A DNA stretch of 64,000 nt from Paraburkholderia phenoliruptrix (GTDB taxonomy: Bacteria > Pseudomonadota > Gammaproteobacteria > Burkholderiales > Burkholderiaceae). This document shows positions 54,041 through 62,654 of this stretch, piece after piece (positions within the stretch are counted from its first letter, which is position 1; every line of letters starts with the position of its first letter). The DNA is taken from assembly GCF_902859825.1 (NCBI RefSeq), contig NZ_CADIKB010000030.1:1-64000 (forward strand). Reading direction: 5' to 3'. A program made the translations under genes and the position numbers. A model generated the notes under the pieces. It saw nothing but the letters and a program-made list of their open reading frames with translations. It was not told the origin of the DNA and did no database searches.

Positions 54041-54787
54041 ATGGCCGCTCAACGCGTTGCTTTTGTTACCGGCGGAATGGGCGGTCTTGGTGCCGCCATC
54101 AGCCGGCGCCTTCACGATGCAGGCATGGTAGTGGCGATGTCGCATTCCGAACGCAACGATCATGTCGCCACCTGGCTGACGAGAGAGCGCGAGGCAGGGC
54201 GTCATTTCCTCGCCTTCGAAGCCGACGTATCCAGCTTCGATTCGTGCGCGCACTGCGCGGAGCGCCTGCTTGCCGAATTCGGCGCGGTGGATGTTCTCAT
54301 CAACAATGCGGGCATTACGCGCGACGCGAGCTTCGCGAAGATGACCAAGGAGGACTGGGACACGGTGCTGCGCACCGATCTCGATTCCATGTTCAACATG
54401 ACGAAACCGCTCTTGCCGGCAATGGTGAAGCAGCGTTTCGGACGCATCGTCAATGTGAGTTCGGTGAATGGGGCGCGCGGCGCCTTCGGGCAGACCAATT
54501 ACGCCGCGGCTAAGGCGGGTATTCACGGTTTTACGATGTCGCTTGCGCTGGAGACAGCGCGACATGGCGTGACGGTCAACACGGTCTCGCCTGGCTACCT
54601 CGCCACGGCAATGACGGCAGCCGTGCCACAGGAGGTGATGGAAACAAAGATTCTCCCCCAGATCCCCGTTGGGCGTCTCGGTGAACCGGACGAGGTCGCC
54701 GCTCTCGTGGCTTTCCTTTGTTCGGACGACGCGGGATTTATCACCGGCGCCGACTTCGCCGTTAACGGCGGCATGCATATGCGGTGA
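54041..54787 (+). CDS. phaB: Acetoacetyl-CoA reductase (PhaB-like)
   Basis: SDR enzyme of 248 aa reducing acetoacetyl-CoA to (R)-3-hydroxybutyryl-CoA with NADPH. The cofactor motif is TGGMGGLGAAISRRL, then NNAGITRDASFAKM, the catalytic Ser in NVSSVNGARGAFGQTNYAAAKAG with Tyr/Lys (about 140-160), and the PhaB-type ending GFITGADFAVNGGMHM. GGGGAAGATC precedes the ATG. It belongs to a PHB module with the depolymerase at 59779. Confidence 0.94.
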   Translation: MAAQRVAFVTGGMGGLGAAISRRLHDAGMVVAMSHSERNDHVATWLTREREAGRHFLAFEADVSSFDSCAHCAERLLAEFGAVDVLINNAGITRDASFAKMTKEDWDTVLRTDLDSMFNMTKPLLPAMVKQRFGRIVNVSSVNGARGAFGQTNYAAAKAGIHGFTMSLALETARHGVTVNTVSPGYLATAMTAAVPQEVMETKILPQIPVGRLGEPDEVAALVAFLCSDDAGFITGADFAVNGGMHMR

Positions 54788-54829
54788 GCACGCACGAGAG
54801 GAAAGTCGCGATCTGCCGCAATCCGAAGA

Positions 54830-54840
54830 CAATATATAAT
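54830..54840. promoter_or_regulatory. AT-rich operator candidate before the BigR-like gene
   Basis: CAATATATAAT occurs here, 36 bp before the arsR-type start, and again at 58660 before the YeeE/YedE pair. BigR/SqrR-type regulators are known to bind AT-rich elements; autoregulation would fit. Confidence 0.5.
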
Positions 54841-54876
54841 AAGGTGAAATGTTAAGTCCGAACGGCAGGACGCTGG

Positions 54877-55191
54877 ATGAAGAAAATGACCATTTCATTC
54901 GACCTTGCGGCGATGCAAGCGTCGGCGGACAGGGCGTGTGCACTGCTGAAGGTGCTGGCCAATCGCGACCGGCTCATGCTGATGTGCCAGTTGTCGTACG
55001 GCGAGCGCTCCGTCAGCGACCTGGAGAATGAGTTGAGCATTCGTCAGCCCACTCTGTCGCAGCAGCTCGGCGTACTGCGCGACAACGAGCTCGTCAAAAC
55101 GCGGCGCGAAGGAAAGAGCATTTTCTATTCGCTCGCGAGTCGCGAGGCAATGGCCGTCATGGCGGTTCTGTACGACCAATTTTGCAGATGA
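54877..55191 (+). CDS. ArsR-family persulfide sensor, BigR/SqrR-like
   Basis: Winged-helix regulator of 104 aa. The recognition helix region is LSIRQPTLSQQLGVLRDNELVKTRREGKSIFY (about 53-84). Cys37 (LMLMCQLS) and Cys103 (QFCR) stand 66 residues apart, the same spacing I recall for the redox pair of BigR that forms a tetrasulfide bridge with reactive sulfur species. These repress sulfide-detoxification and YeeE/YedE genes. An AT-rich operator candidate lies upstream and is repeated before the YeeE/YedE genes at 58785, which are therefore likely targets. Two alternative start codons (MKK and MTI) are close together. Confidence 0.85.
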   Translation: MKKMTISFDLAAMQASADRACALLKVLANRDRLMLMCQLSYGERSVSDLENELSIRQPTLSQQLGVLRDNELVKTRREGKSIFYSLASREAMAVMAVLYDQFCR

Positions 55192-55253
55192 CGCCTGACG
55201 GACGGTCGCGACTTCCAAAACTTCCCAACTGGGCTTCCCAACTCACGCGCATG

Positions 55254-57782
55254 TTAGACATGACGTCGTGGATCGAGCAGGGCAGCCAGTTCAAAAAGCT
55301 GGGCCAGCGCGGGAACGCGTAGCAACAGCAGCAGCGCTATCACAGTAGTCCCGAGCACGATCCAGAGATAGCGATTGCGCAGCGGCGTACGGGTGCGCCG
55401 CCGTGGCATGGCTAACATGCGGATCACGAAAATCAGCGCAACGTTGCCCACGACGAGCGCCACGAAGGCGAGCGTTCGGGCAAGCAGATGCTGATGTCCA
55501 TGAGTTAGCAAGCCTATATAAAGGCCGAGTACCAGCAGGCCAAAGAGCGCGCCCACTGCCGCGCCGTTGGCGAGGGCACGATTCGATAGCAGACGCGCAC
55601 CGGCGCGGCGCGGCGGAACCTGCATCAGATCGTTGCGTTCCGGTTCGTTCTCAAACACGACTGAACAGACCGGATCAATGATCAGCTGCAGAAACACGAT
55701 GTGGACCGGCGCAAGCATCGGCGGCAAGCCGGCTACGACGGGAATCAGCGTCGCCGCGATCATGGGAATATGCACAGCCACGGTATAGCTGATTGCCTGC
55801 ACGAGGTTGGCGTAGATGCGCCTTCCCATCCGGATCGCCGACACGATAGGCGCGAAGTCGTCGCGCAACAGCACGAGGGACGCGACTTCACGCGCCACTT
55901 CCGCGCCGCGCAGCCCCATTGCAATGCCGATATGCGCGGCTTTCAGTGCAGGTGCGTCATTCACGCCGTCCCCCGTCATCGCAACAACGTGGCCGCTGTC
56001 ACGCAGCGCCTGCACGAGCCGAAGCTTCTGTTCGGGTTTGACGCGGGCGAACACGTCGACGCGCTGCACGGCCTCATGGAGTTGCTTGTCGTTCATCGCC
56101 GCGAGGTCGTGACCGGCCATGATATGCCCGTCGCCGATGCCGACTTCGGCTGCAATAGCGCGTGCCGTGGACGGATAGTCGCCGGTAATCATGACCACGC
56201 GGATGCCGGCTGCCTTGCATTGCGCGACCGCGCCGGTGACTTCCGGCCGGACCGGATCGAGAAGACCGACCAGCCCCAGGAACGAAAACTCGAAGTCGTG
56301 CTGCTTTTCCGGCCAGTCAGCATGCGAGTGGCGCGCCTTCGCGACGCCCAGCACGCGCAGCCCACCGGATGCCATTTCGGCAGCCTGATCGAGGATGCGT
56401 CGCGTTTGCTGCCCGCTCAGATGACACAAGCTGCAAACCGCCTCCGGCGCACCTTTGCATGCGACGGCGTGATGGTCGAGCTCCGCCGTACGCCACGCGT
56501 GGGACATGGCCGGCAGTTCGGGCGTGAGCGCGTATTCATGAACGAGAGACCAGTCCCTGTGAAGACGCCCGGTGCCGGCCAGGCCGACCCGGCCGGCTTC
56601 GTGAAACGCGAGTTCCATTGGATCTACCGGCTCGATTTCGCTCGCAAGCACGAGATATTCGATGAGTTCGTGATACGTCTCGTCGATGCTCCGCGTAGCA
56701 GGGTCGACGGTCTGCAGCTTTCCGCGGGCAAACAGCACGCGAACCGACATGCGGTTCTGCGTCAGCGTGCCTGTCTTGTCGACACATAACACCGAGGTCT
56801 GGCCGAGGGTCTCGATCGCGCTCATGCGTCGCGTCAACACGCCTTCGTCGGCGATGCGGCGTGCGCCCAACGCCATGAATACGGTCAGGATGACGGGGAT
56901 TTCTTCGGGAAGAATGCCCATGGCCAGCGTGATGCCGGCAAGCACGCCCGGAATCCATTCTCCGGACCGCCAACGATAAGCCGCCACAAGAAACAGGCAT
57001 AACGCGATTGCGGCTAATGCGAATCGATTGATGAAGTGCCTTGTTTCCAGTTGCAACGGCGAGCGCGCCTCGGATATGCCGCTCAGCGACTTGCCTATGC
57101 GGCCGAGCGTCGTATCGGAGCCTGTCGCGGTCACCACCATGCGCCCCTGGCCCTGAACCACCATCGAGCCGAAGAACAGCGTGGAGCCCGGGACATCCGC
57201 GTCTTCGAGGCCGTCTCGTGCGGCGGCTTTGCTCACCGCAACCGATTCGCCGGTGAGCAAAGACTCGTCTACGCTGAGCTCATGCGCTTCGGTCACGGCG
57301 CCGTCAGCGGGCACGCGTGCGCCTTCGTCGACGAAAACCACGTCGCCCGGCACCAGCTCCGCTGCGCAGACGAGCTGCCGTCGTCCGTCTCGAAGCACCT
57401 GCGCGCGCGGTGCGGAAAGTTCGCGAAGCGAGTCGAGGACCCGCGCGGTGCGATGACTTTGCACTACCGTAAGTAGAACGATGGCCATGACGAACGCGAG
57501 CAATGTCAGCGCTTGGGTCGCGTCGCCGATCAGAAAGTAGACGGCGCTCGCCGCAAGCAGCAGAAGAAACATCGGTTCGGCGAGCACCTCGCGCAGCGTG
57601 CGCCACCACGTGCGCCTTGGCGTCGAGTCGACGATGTTTCGACCGAAGCGCGCCCGCAGTGCTTCTACTTCTGCATTCGTCAAACCAGACGGAGACCGAC
57701 TGTTTGCCTGCAACGCGGGCGAAGTCGCCTCAGCGCCGTGCTGGACGGGCTCAACAAAGAGGGCCACAGGTTGGGTTGGCAT
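55254..57782 (-). CDS. P-type cation-transporting ATPase (P2-like)
   Basis: P-type ATPase of 842 aa (854 if the upstream ATG at 57818 is used). The actuator motif LLTGES, TM4 motif GILPEEIPVILT, phosphorylation site CVDKTGTLTQNRMSV, nucleotide-binding KGAPEAV and hinge MTGDGVNDAPALKAAHIGIAMG are all present, with six C-terminal helices. The PEEIP in TM4 differs from the PEGLP of calcium pumps and from the CPx of heavy-metal pumps, so the ion may be Ca2+, Mg2+ or H+. I prefer 57782 because it begins 7 bp after a 33-codon ORF with a strong ribosome binding site, suggesting translational coupling. Similar ATPases occur in Burkholderia low-oxygen modules. Confidence 0.9.
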   Translation of the reverse strand: MPTQPVALFVEPVQHGAEATSPALQANSRSPSGLTNAEVEALRARFGRNIVDSTPRRTWWRTLREVLAEPMFLLLLAASAVYFLIGDATQALTLLAFVMAIVLLTVVQSHRTARVLDSLRELSAPRAQVLRDGRRQLVCAAELVPGDVVFVDEGARVPADGAVTEAHELSVDESLLTGESVAVSKAAARDGLEDADVPGSTLFFGSMVVQGQGRMVVTATGSDTTLGRIGKSLSGISEARSPLQLETRHFINRFALAAIALCLFLVAAYRWRSGEWIPGVLAGITLAMGILPEEIPVILTVFMALGARRIADEGVLTRRMSAIETLGQTSVLCVDKTGTLTQNRMSVRVLFARGKLQTVDPATRSIDETYHELIEYLVLASEIEPVDPMELAFHEAGRVGLAGTGRLHRDWSLVHEYALTPELPAMSHAWRTAELDHHAVACKGAPEAVCSLCHLSGQQTRRILDQAAEMASGGLRVLGVAKARHSHADWPEKQHDFEFSFLGLVGLLDPVRPEVTGAVAQCKAAGIRVVMITGDYPSTARAIAAEVGIGDGHIMAGHDLAAMNDKQLHEAVQRVDVFARVKPEQKLRLVQALRDSGHVVAMTGDGVNDAPALKAAHIGIAMGLRGAEVAREVASLVLLRDDFAPIVSAIRMGRRIYANLVQAISYTVAVHIPMIAATLIPVVAGLPPMLAPVHIVFLQLIIDPVCSVVFENEPERNDLMQVPPRRAGARLLSNRALANGAAVGALFGLLVLGLYIGLLTHGHQHLLARTLAFVALVVGNVALIFVIRMLAMPRRRTRTPLRNRYLWIVLGTTVIALLLLLRVPALAQLFELAALLDPRRHV

Positions 57783-57789
57783 GGAGTTG

Positions 57790-57891
57790 CTACCCGAGCT
57801 CATCGCGCCTGAGCTCACTCAGCGCACCGACCTGCGCGCCGGCAAATACGAGCAAGACGAACAGGAGTACGACGCGGAGTGTGCTGAACAT
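57790..57891 (-). CDS. Small single-pass membrane protein before the P-type ATPase
   Basis: A 33-residue ORF preceded by a perfect AGGAGG six bases before its ATG. It starts MFSTLRVVLLFVLLVF, with one hydrophobic helix (about residues 5-24) and a charged tail (ELRRDELG). Its stop lies 7 bp before the preferred ATPase start, and if the ATPase began at 57818 the two would overlap. Small single-helix peptides modulate several P-type ATPases (KdpF, sarcolipin-like peptides), so a regulatory or structural subunit is plausible; a translational leader is the alternative. No homologue is known to me. Confidence 0.6.
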   Translation of the reverse strand: MFSTLRVVLLFVLLVFAGAQVGALSELRRDELG

Positions 57892-57981
57892 GAGGAGCCT
57901 CCTATCGAAGATCGGCGATTCGCGCGAGCAAAGCACATGCGCTGACGATTTTCAGAATGACGCGCGGGCGGCATGCGGGCG

Positions 57982-57995
57982 TTGATTTGTATCAA
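57982..57995. promoter_or_regulatory. FNR/ANR box, perfect consensus
   Basis: TTGATTTGTATCAA fits TTGAT-N4-ATCAA exactly. It lies 91 bp before the small ORF/P-type ATPase (minus) and 105 bp before creA (plus), so it can control both under low oxygen. Confidence 0.82.
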
Positions 57996-58099
57996 GCGGC
58001 TCACTTTCCAGTGGCATAGCCTGAAGTCAGCTTGAAGTCAACGAGGCATCGTGGCGCTGCGTCCGCAGGAAGCGGCGATCGACAATCAGGAGGCGGACA

Positions 58100-58576
58100 A
58101 TGAAACAACGGCTTCGGCGACGACTGAGCATTGCGGCGGCGCTATTGATCTTTTCGTCGTCCGCTGCGTTGGCTGGTGACCTGACGTCGATCGAGACGCA
58201 CAGCCAGCGTTACGGGAACCATATCGCCATTTCCGCATTCGACGATCCTCTCGTGAAAGGCGTGACCTGCTATGTCACGGAGTCGCAGTCGGATCGCGCT
58301 TTTGGCAGCGGGAGAATACCGCACGCGGCGGATTTCACGGCGTCGTGTCATCAGACAGGTAATCTCGAAGTCGCGGCCGCGGTTCCGGCACAGGCAAAAG
58401 TGTTTACGGTCCAGCAGAACGCGATTTTCGATTCGCTTCATATATTCCGCGTGATCGACGCTGAGCGACATGCGCTCGTGTACTTCATCTACTCGGAGGA
58501 CGAGACCGCGGGCGACTTGCCCGGCCGGCTCGATGTGGTCCGCTTACCGGCGAGCCTGCGGATGCCGACACGATAG
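58100..58576 (+). CDS. creA: CreA family periplasmic protein
   Basis: Exported protein of 158 aa (signal peptide LSIAAALLIFSSSAALA). The CreA family features AISAFDDPLVKGVTCYVTESQ, DFTASCHQTGNLEVA and a central SLHIFRVIDAERHALVYFIYSE are all recognisable, with two cysteines likely to form a disulfide. The E. coli function of CreA is unknown. CAGGAGG precedes the start. Divergent from the ATPase and downstream of the FNR box. Confidence 0.88.
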   Translation: MKQRLRRRLSIAAALLIFSSSAALAGDLTSIETHSQRYGNHIAISAFDDPLVKGVTCYVTESQSDRAFGSGRIPHAADFTASCHQTGNLEVAAAVPAQAKVFTVQQNAIFDSLHIFRVIDAERHALVYFIYSEDETAGDLPGRLDVVRLPASLRMPTR

Positions 58577-58659
58577 CGCTTGGCAGGCACGTCACTGTAC
58601 CGGCAAAAAGGTCGAATAAGCGGGCCGCCCGGCAATCGGGTGAAAATTCGTACCACAAT

Positions 58660-58670
58660 CAATATATAAT
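58660..58670. promoter_or_regulatory. AT-rich operator candidate before YeeE/YedE genes
   Basis: CAATATATAAT, identical to 54830-54840 before the BigR-like gene, continues into TTAAATATAATG. This AT-rich island in a GC-rich genome lies 115 bp before the first YeeE/YedE gene. Confidence 0.55.
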
Positions 58671-58784
58671 TAAATATAATGTACAAATGCACGCGACAGA
58701 TTGCGCGCTGCGAAGTAACCAGCCGGTTGGACAGCCATAACAGGCTGCATGACCCGCTCAGTGGCCTAAACATAAGGCGAAAGC

Positions 58785-59219
58785 ATGTCGATCGATCTCG
58801 CACACTTCACACCTGGGCTGTCTTTAGCGGGCGGCCTGCTGATCGGCGCCGCGGCCGCGACACTCGTGTTTTTCAACGGACGCATCGCGGGTATCAGCGG
58901 CATTCTGGGCGGATTGCTTGGGAGTACGCAGAAAGACGCGGCGTGGCGCGTCGCATTTCTTGCGGGGCTCGTGGGAGCGCCTGCATTGGCGGCCCTGCTG
59001 GGCGAGCCCATTGCGCCCGACATTCAGACAGGGTGGGGCGGCGTACTCGTCGCCGGTCTTCTCGTCGGCATCGGCACGCGATATGCGGGCGGTTGCACGA
59101 GCGGCCACGGGGTGTGCGGCATTTCACGTGGCTCGGTTCGTTCGCTGGTTGCGACGGCAACTTTTATGGCGAGCGGCTTTCTGACCGTGTTCGTCGCGAG
59201 ACACCTGCTGGGAGGCTGA
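58785..59219 (+). CDS. YeeE/YedE family half-transporter, N-terminal type
   Basis: Membrane protein of 144 aa with about four helices. It belongs to the YeeE/YedE (sulfur transport) family: the motif GIGTRYAGGCTSGHGVCGISRGS (about 85-107, broken here) contains the conserved cysteines thought to carry thiosulfate or sulfur. The pair with the next gene resembles the PmpA/PmpB pairs repressed by BigR. It probably moves a reduced sulfur species across the inner membrane. The start is an ATG with GGCGAAAGC upstream. Confidence 0.88.
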   Translation: MSIDLAHFTPGLSLAGGLLIGAAAATLVFFNGRIAGISGILGGLLGSTQKDAAWRVAFLAGLVGAPALAALLGEPIAPDIQTGWGGVLVAGLLVGIGTRYAGGCTSGHGVCGISRGSVRSLVATATFMASGFLTVFVARHLLGG

Positions 59220-59220
59220 G

Positions 59221-59652
59221 GTGGCTTTACTGACTGCGTTGCTTTCCGGGCTTTTGTTTGGCGTGGGCCTGATGATCTCCGGCATGGCTAATCCGGCGAA
59301 GGTGCTCGGATTTCTTGACCTCGCGGGGCGCTGGGATCCCTCTCTCGCATTCGTGATGATCGGTGCGATAGCAGTGGGTTCCATCGCGTTCCTGTTTGCA
59401 AGGCGCCGCAAGCAATCGCTGCTCGGTCTTGCCATGCGGATTCCGGCTCATACAGGTGTGACATTGAGACTCGTGCTGGGTAGCGCGGTGTTTGGTGTGG
59501 GCTGGGGCCTTGCTGGATTCTGCCCGGGCCCCGCGCTGGTCGCGTTGGGCGCCGGCGTTCCGAAAGCGTGGGTCTTCGTCGCAGCGATGTTGTCCGGCAT
59601 GGCCGCGTTTGAACTGCTGGAGCGCGCGAAATTCGGCCGGCAGCGGGTTTGA
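59221..59652 (+). CDS. YeeE/YedE family half-transporter, C-terminal type
   Basis: Second half-transporter, 143 aa, with about four helices and the family motif GWGLAGFCPGPALVALGAG (about 98-116). It starts at GTG one base after the preceding TGA, so the two are coupled and probably form a heterodimer equal to one full YeeE. It has MISGMANPAKVLGFLDLAG, typical of the second PmpB-like partner. Confidence 0.87.
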   Translation: MALLTALLSGLLFGVGLMISGMANPAKVLGFLDLAGRWDPSLAFVMIGAIAVGSIAFLFARRRKQSLLGLAMRIPAHTGVTLRLVLGSAVFGVGWGLAGFCPGPALVALGAGVPKAWVFVAAMLSGMAAFELLERAKFGRQRV

Positions 59653-59778
59653 GTTGGCCGGTGCGCGGCGGAAGAGGAGGGGCGTCGCGCAAGTCGAGTC
59701 TCGCCTGCTGAGGGGCTTCCGGTTGCCGCGAGCGGCGCCTGATCGACGCTTATTGCGCTTATTGCTTGTTGCTTCCCC

Positions 59779-61062
59779 TCAAACTTCATTGCGATGCACA
59801 ACATCGAGCGCGGCATCCGGCTCAGTCCGCATCGCGCTTGCGTGTTCGACAGAATCCCAGAACTCGCACAATAGAGGACAAACGGCGCTGCGCCACCGGG
59901 GTCCTGTGAAAAGATCGTAATGGTCGCATTGGTTTACTGTCACCTGCCGCTGCTGCGGCGCGTCAGCGGCATCACACAGCACGTGCGCGCAATGGGTCTG
60001 TCCGGCGCCCGTGATATGGTCGCGATCGCCTTCGATCGTGCAAAGCGGAACATGCTTCAACGCAGTTGTATCGACATGCCGTCCGCCAATCGACCACACC
60101 CCGCGCGCCAGCAGGTGGTGCTTGAAGACCACGCGAAGCATGTCGAGAAAGTAGCACTCGCTCATGTCGAGGACAGCGGCGTATTCATTCAGCGAACGCA
60201 GCGCCGCTTGTGCGCCGCACGAATCGCCGGCAAACCAGCTCGACCAGTAACGCGCCTCTAACTCCAACTGGCGCGAGGGATGTGCGGCCAATAGCGCAGC
60301 TTGCTGGAGATAGCCGGGATAAACGCGGCGCCCCATGCCACGATAAGGCGGCGGCACTTTGTCGATAGTCGTGTCGCTAAACCAGCGCAGCGTATGCGAA
60401 TGTGCGAAGCGATCCATGGAAGTCGCGTGCCGGCGCGTGTCGATCGGGCCGCCGAGCAGCGCGATGCTTGCGAGGTAGCCACCGTTGCTGGCGGCGAGCA
60501 GACTGGCGGCGGCAAGCGCGGGTATGCAGCCCTGACACACGGCCATGACATGCGCCGGCATCCCGGCAGCCGCGACTTGCAGAATAAAACGCTCAACCGC
60601 ATTGACGTAATCCGCCAATGCAAGCGGGCCTGCTCCCAGCGGCACATCGCGCGCGTCGGCCCAATCCGTAATGTAGACGGCAGGGCGAGTTCCGAGCAGC
60701 GTCTCGACGGTTTCCCGCAGCATGACCGCATGGTGACCGGCAAGCGGCGCACACAGCAAAACCGGTGCGCTATGCGCTTTCGCGCGGCGCGCGCTGGCCC
60801 TCGTGAATCGGCGGAGTGTGCCGACTGGCGTTTCGTCGACGACGTCTTCTTCAACGGGAATCCGCCGGCCATTGCATTGCACCGCAGCGATGGCAAACGG
60901 TGGAGCCGTTGCGAACGCACAGGTTGAACGGCTCAGCCAGTCGCGAGCGGCATGAGGAAGAGAAGGCACCCATGCCGGTCCCGCCCACCCGCACACATTC
61001 AGCGCATTATCGGCAAATGCGTTGGCAAGCCGCCGCTGTGTATCCAGAAGGCTGTACCACAT
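59779..61062 (-). CDS. phaZ: Intracellular poly(3-hydroxybutyrate) depolymerase (PhaZ1-like)
   Basis: Alpha/beta-hydrolase of 427 aa of the i-PHB depolymerase family. The lipase-box position carries cysteine rather than serine (VMAVCQGCIPALAAASLL near 185-200), as in Ralstonia PhaZ1-type enzymes. Later blocks TIEGDRDHITGAGQTHCAH and QCDHYDLFTGPRWRS supply the Asp and His of the triad. The start MWYSLLDTQRRLANAFADN is typical of these proteins. It degrades stored PHB; with phaB upstream it indicates PHB cycling in this region. Cysteine content is higher than usual. Confidence 0.9.
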   Translation of the reverse strand: MWYSLLDTQRRLANAFADNALNVCGWAGPAWVPSLPHAARDWLSRSTCAFATAPPFAIAAVQCNGRRIPVEEDVVDETPVGTLRRFTRASARRAKAHSAPVLLCAPLAGHHAVMLRETVETLLGTRPAVYITDWADARDVPLGAGPLALADYVNAVERFILQVAAAGMPAHVMAVCQGCIPALAAASLLAASNGGYLASIALLGGPIDTRRHATSMDRFAHSHTLRWFSDTTIDKVPPPYRGMGRRVYPGYLQQAALLAAHPSRQLELEARYWSSWFAGDSCGAQAALRSLNEYAAVLDMSECYFLDMLRVVFKHHLLARGVWSIGGRHVDTTALKHVPLCTIEGDRDHITGAGQTHCAHVLCDAADAPQQRQVTVNQCDHYDLFTGPRWRSAVCPLLCEFWDSVEHASAMRTEPDAALDVVHRNEV

Positions 61063-61415
61063 GAGCGTCTCTTCAGATCTGTGCGCGAACCTTGACGTTC
61101 GCTGATGTGCGATGTGCCGACGCGGCAGGCCGCGCCATGCGTCGAGGATTGCAACGGGCAGACAGCGCTGCATTAGCTCCGCTGCGCATTCAAGTGTAGT
61201 CAATGCGGCAGTGGAGGGCCTGAGTAAATGCCCTCGCCAGCATGGCCGACTTGATGCGCGTCAACCGTGCACAGGTCACTCGAATGCCGGAAAGCAGGGC
61301 CTTACAGGCAGCATTTCCTCGTGGCGATATGCAGTGAAGTTGACGAAAGTCAGTCGATCGGGCCGTTCAGGCGATATCTTTTGGACTGTTGATTAATGAG
61401 GGCAGGGGGACGGAT
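61063..61415. other. Intergenic region between divergent phaZ and LemA-like genes
   Basis: About 350 bp. A TTGAC-N4-GTCAG element at 61340-61353 weakly resembles an FNR/CRP-type dyad. Nothing else was seen. Confidence 0.35.
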
Positions 61416-62042
61416 ATGCGACCGCGGCGGGAAGCGGGCTCTGGCGGCGTCACGCGCCTTCACGGCTATCTGCTGGGGGTTATCGTCTGGACTGTCACGC
61501 TACTCTTCGTCGCGAGTTTGCCGGGCGGCTGCTCCGCGTATAGCGCGCCGCCGGACAATGCCGAAGTCGACGCGGCACTGCGCAATGTACTCGACCAGTA
61601 CGAGGCGCGTGGCAAACTCGTGCGCGAACTGATCGCGCTGGCGCAACCGCTCGCAGGTGACAACGGCACGCTTGTCGGCGCCGTGACGGTCGCGCAAGCC
61701 GACCTCGACTGTGTCCGGCTGGATCCGCAAGCGCTGGCGGAGCAGGTGCCATTCGAGCGGTTCGAGGTGGCGGAGCGGCAACTTGGCGATGCGATGTCGC
61801 GGCTGTTGATTGAGCTCGGCAATGATCGGCGGATTGGGCAGGACGCACGTTTCGACGCGCTGCGCACGCAACTGGGCGCAGTCGAAAGGCGTGCCGCGAT
61901 AACGCGGGACGCGTACGACCAGACCGTCGATCGTTATAACGCGAGCCTCGACGCACTGCCGGATGCAACGACGCATAGGCCGGCGCTGCGTCCACGACCG
62001 ACGTTTCGCGTGGTCGCGGAAACGGCGAATCGGCAGATGTGA
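61416..62042 (+). CDS. LemA-like membrane-anchored protein
   Basis: Protein of 208 aa with one N-terminal hydrophobic helix (YLLGVIVWTVTLLFVASLPGGCS) and a helical body resembling LemA: a Tyr-x2-Arg-x5-LI block (LDQYEARGKLVRELIAL), FEVAERQLGDAMSRLLIE, and RRAAITRDAYDQTVDRYNASL, the usual 'A..YN..V..YN' end. It is more divergent than canonical LemA. The Cys after LPGG might be a lipidation site, but Pro-Gly-Gly-Cys is a poor lipobox. GGGGGA precedes the ATG. Function unknown. Confidence 0.72.
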   Translation: MRPRREAGSGGVTRLHGYLLGVIVWTVTLLFVASLPGGCSAYSAPPDNAEVDAALRNVLDQYEARGKLVRELIALAQPLAGDNGTLVGAVTVAQADLDCVRLDPQALAEQVPFERFEVAERQLGDAMSRLLIELGNDRRIGQDARFDALRTQLGAVERRAAITRDAYDQTVDRYNASLDALPDATTHRPALRPRPTFRVVAETANRQM

Positions 62043-62133
62043 ACGGCATGTGACTGCGGACCAATTGCGGACGAGTTGCGGATATTTGCTGCGTTAATAA
62101 ACGAAACGCGGCAACGGTTGCGAGGAGCGACTT

Positions 62134-62634
62134 ATGTATCACAAGATCGTGGTGGCGCTCGACGGCAGCGAGTCGTCCAGAAACGCGCTGCATGAGGCGC
62201 TCGAACTCGCGCAACTCACGAAAGGGCGGATTCACGCGATCTATATCGTGGATCCGTGGAGTATGTCCCCTTATTCAGGCTATGTGGATCCCGAGCAGCT
62301 TCGCGCCGTGCTGCGCGAAGACGGGCGCATGGCTCTCGAATGGGCACGAGAGGCGATGGCGAATCGCGGTGTGCCTGGCGACTCCGAGATGGAGGAGACG
62401 CAGGACCCGGCAGACGATGTGCCTCGCTGTCTTGCCCGTTGCGTGCGCCGCCAGAGTGCGGACCTCGTCGTGATGGGGACACAAGGCCGGCGCGGTATCG
62501 GACGATGGCTGCTGGGCAGCGTGGCAGAAACGTTCGTGCGCGGCGCGGAGGTGCCGGTCCTTCTGGTGAGGTGCGTGCATGAAGTGGAGCAACGGCCTCG
62601 CCAGGTTCGATTCAACGCTGATTCGTTATCCTGA
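62134..62634 (+). CDS. Universal stress protein, UspA family
   Basis: USP of 166 aa with N-terminal MYHKIVVALDGSESSRNALHEAL and the ATP-binding motif GTQGRRGIGRWLLGSVAETF (G-x2-G-x9-GS), followed by VPVLLVR. The family marks oxygen limitation and stationary phase in many proteobacteria; several USPs lie in the Burkholderia low-oxygen locus. The protein likely binds ATP. Confidence 0.93.
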   Translation: MYHKIVVALDGSESSRNALHEALELAQLTKGRIHAIYIVDPWSMSPYSGYVDPEQLRAVLREDGRMALEWAREAMANRGVPGDSEMEETQDPADDVPRCLARCVRRQSADLVVMGTQGRRGIGRWLLGSVAETFVRGAEVPVLLVRCVHEVEQRPRQVRFNADSLS

Positions 62635-62654
62635 CAGTAGCGGGGCGCACCCGT

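Noticed and set aside
61340..61353. FNR box between phaZ and the LemA-like gene
   Set aside because: TTGAC-N4-GTCAG departs from the consensus in several positions; too weak to list as a site.
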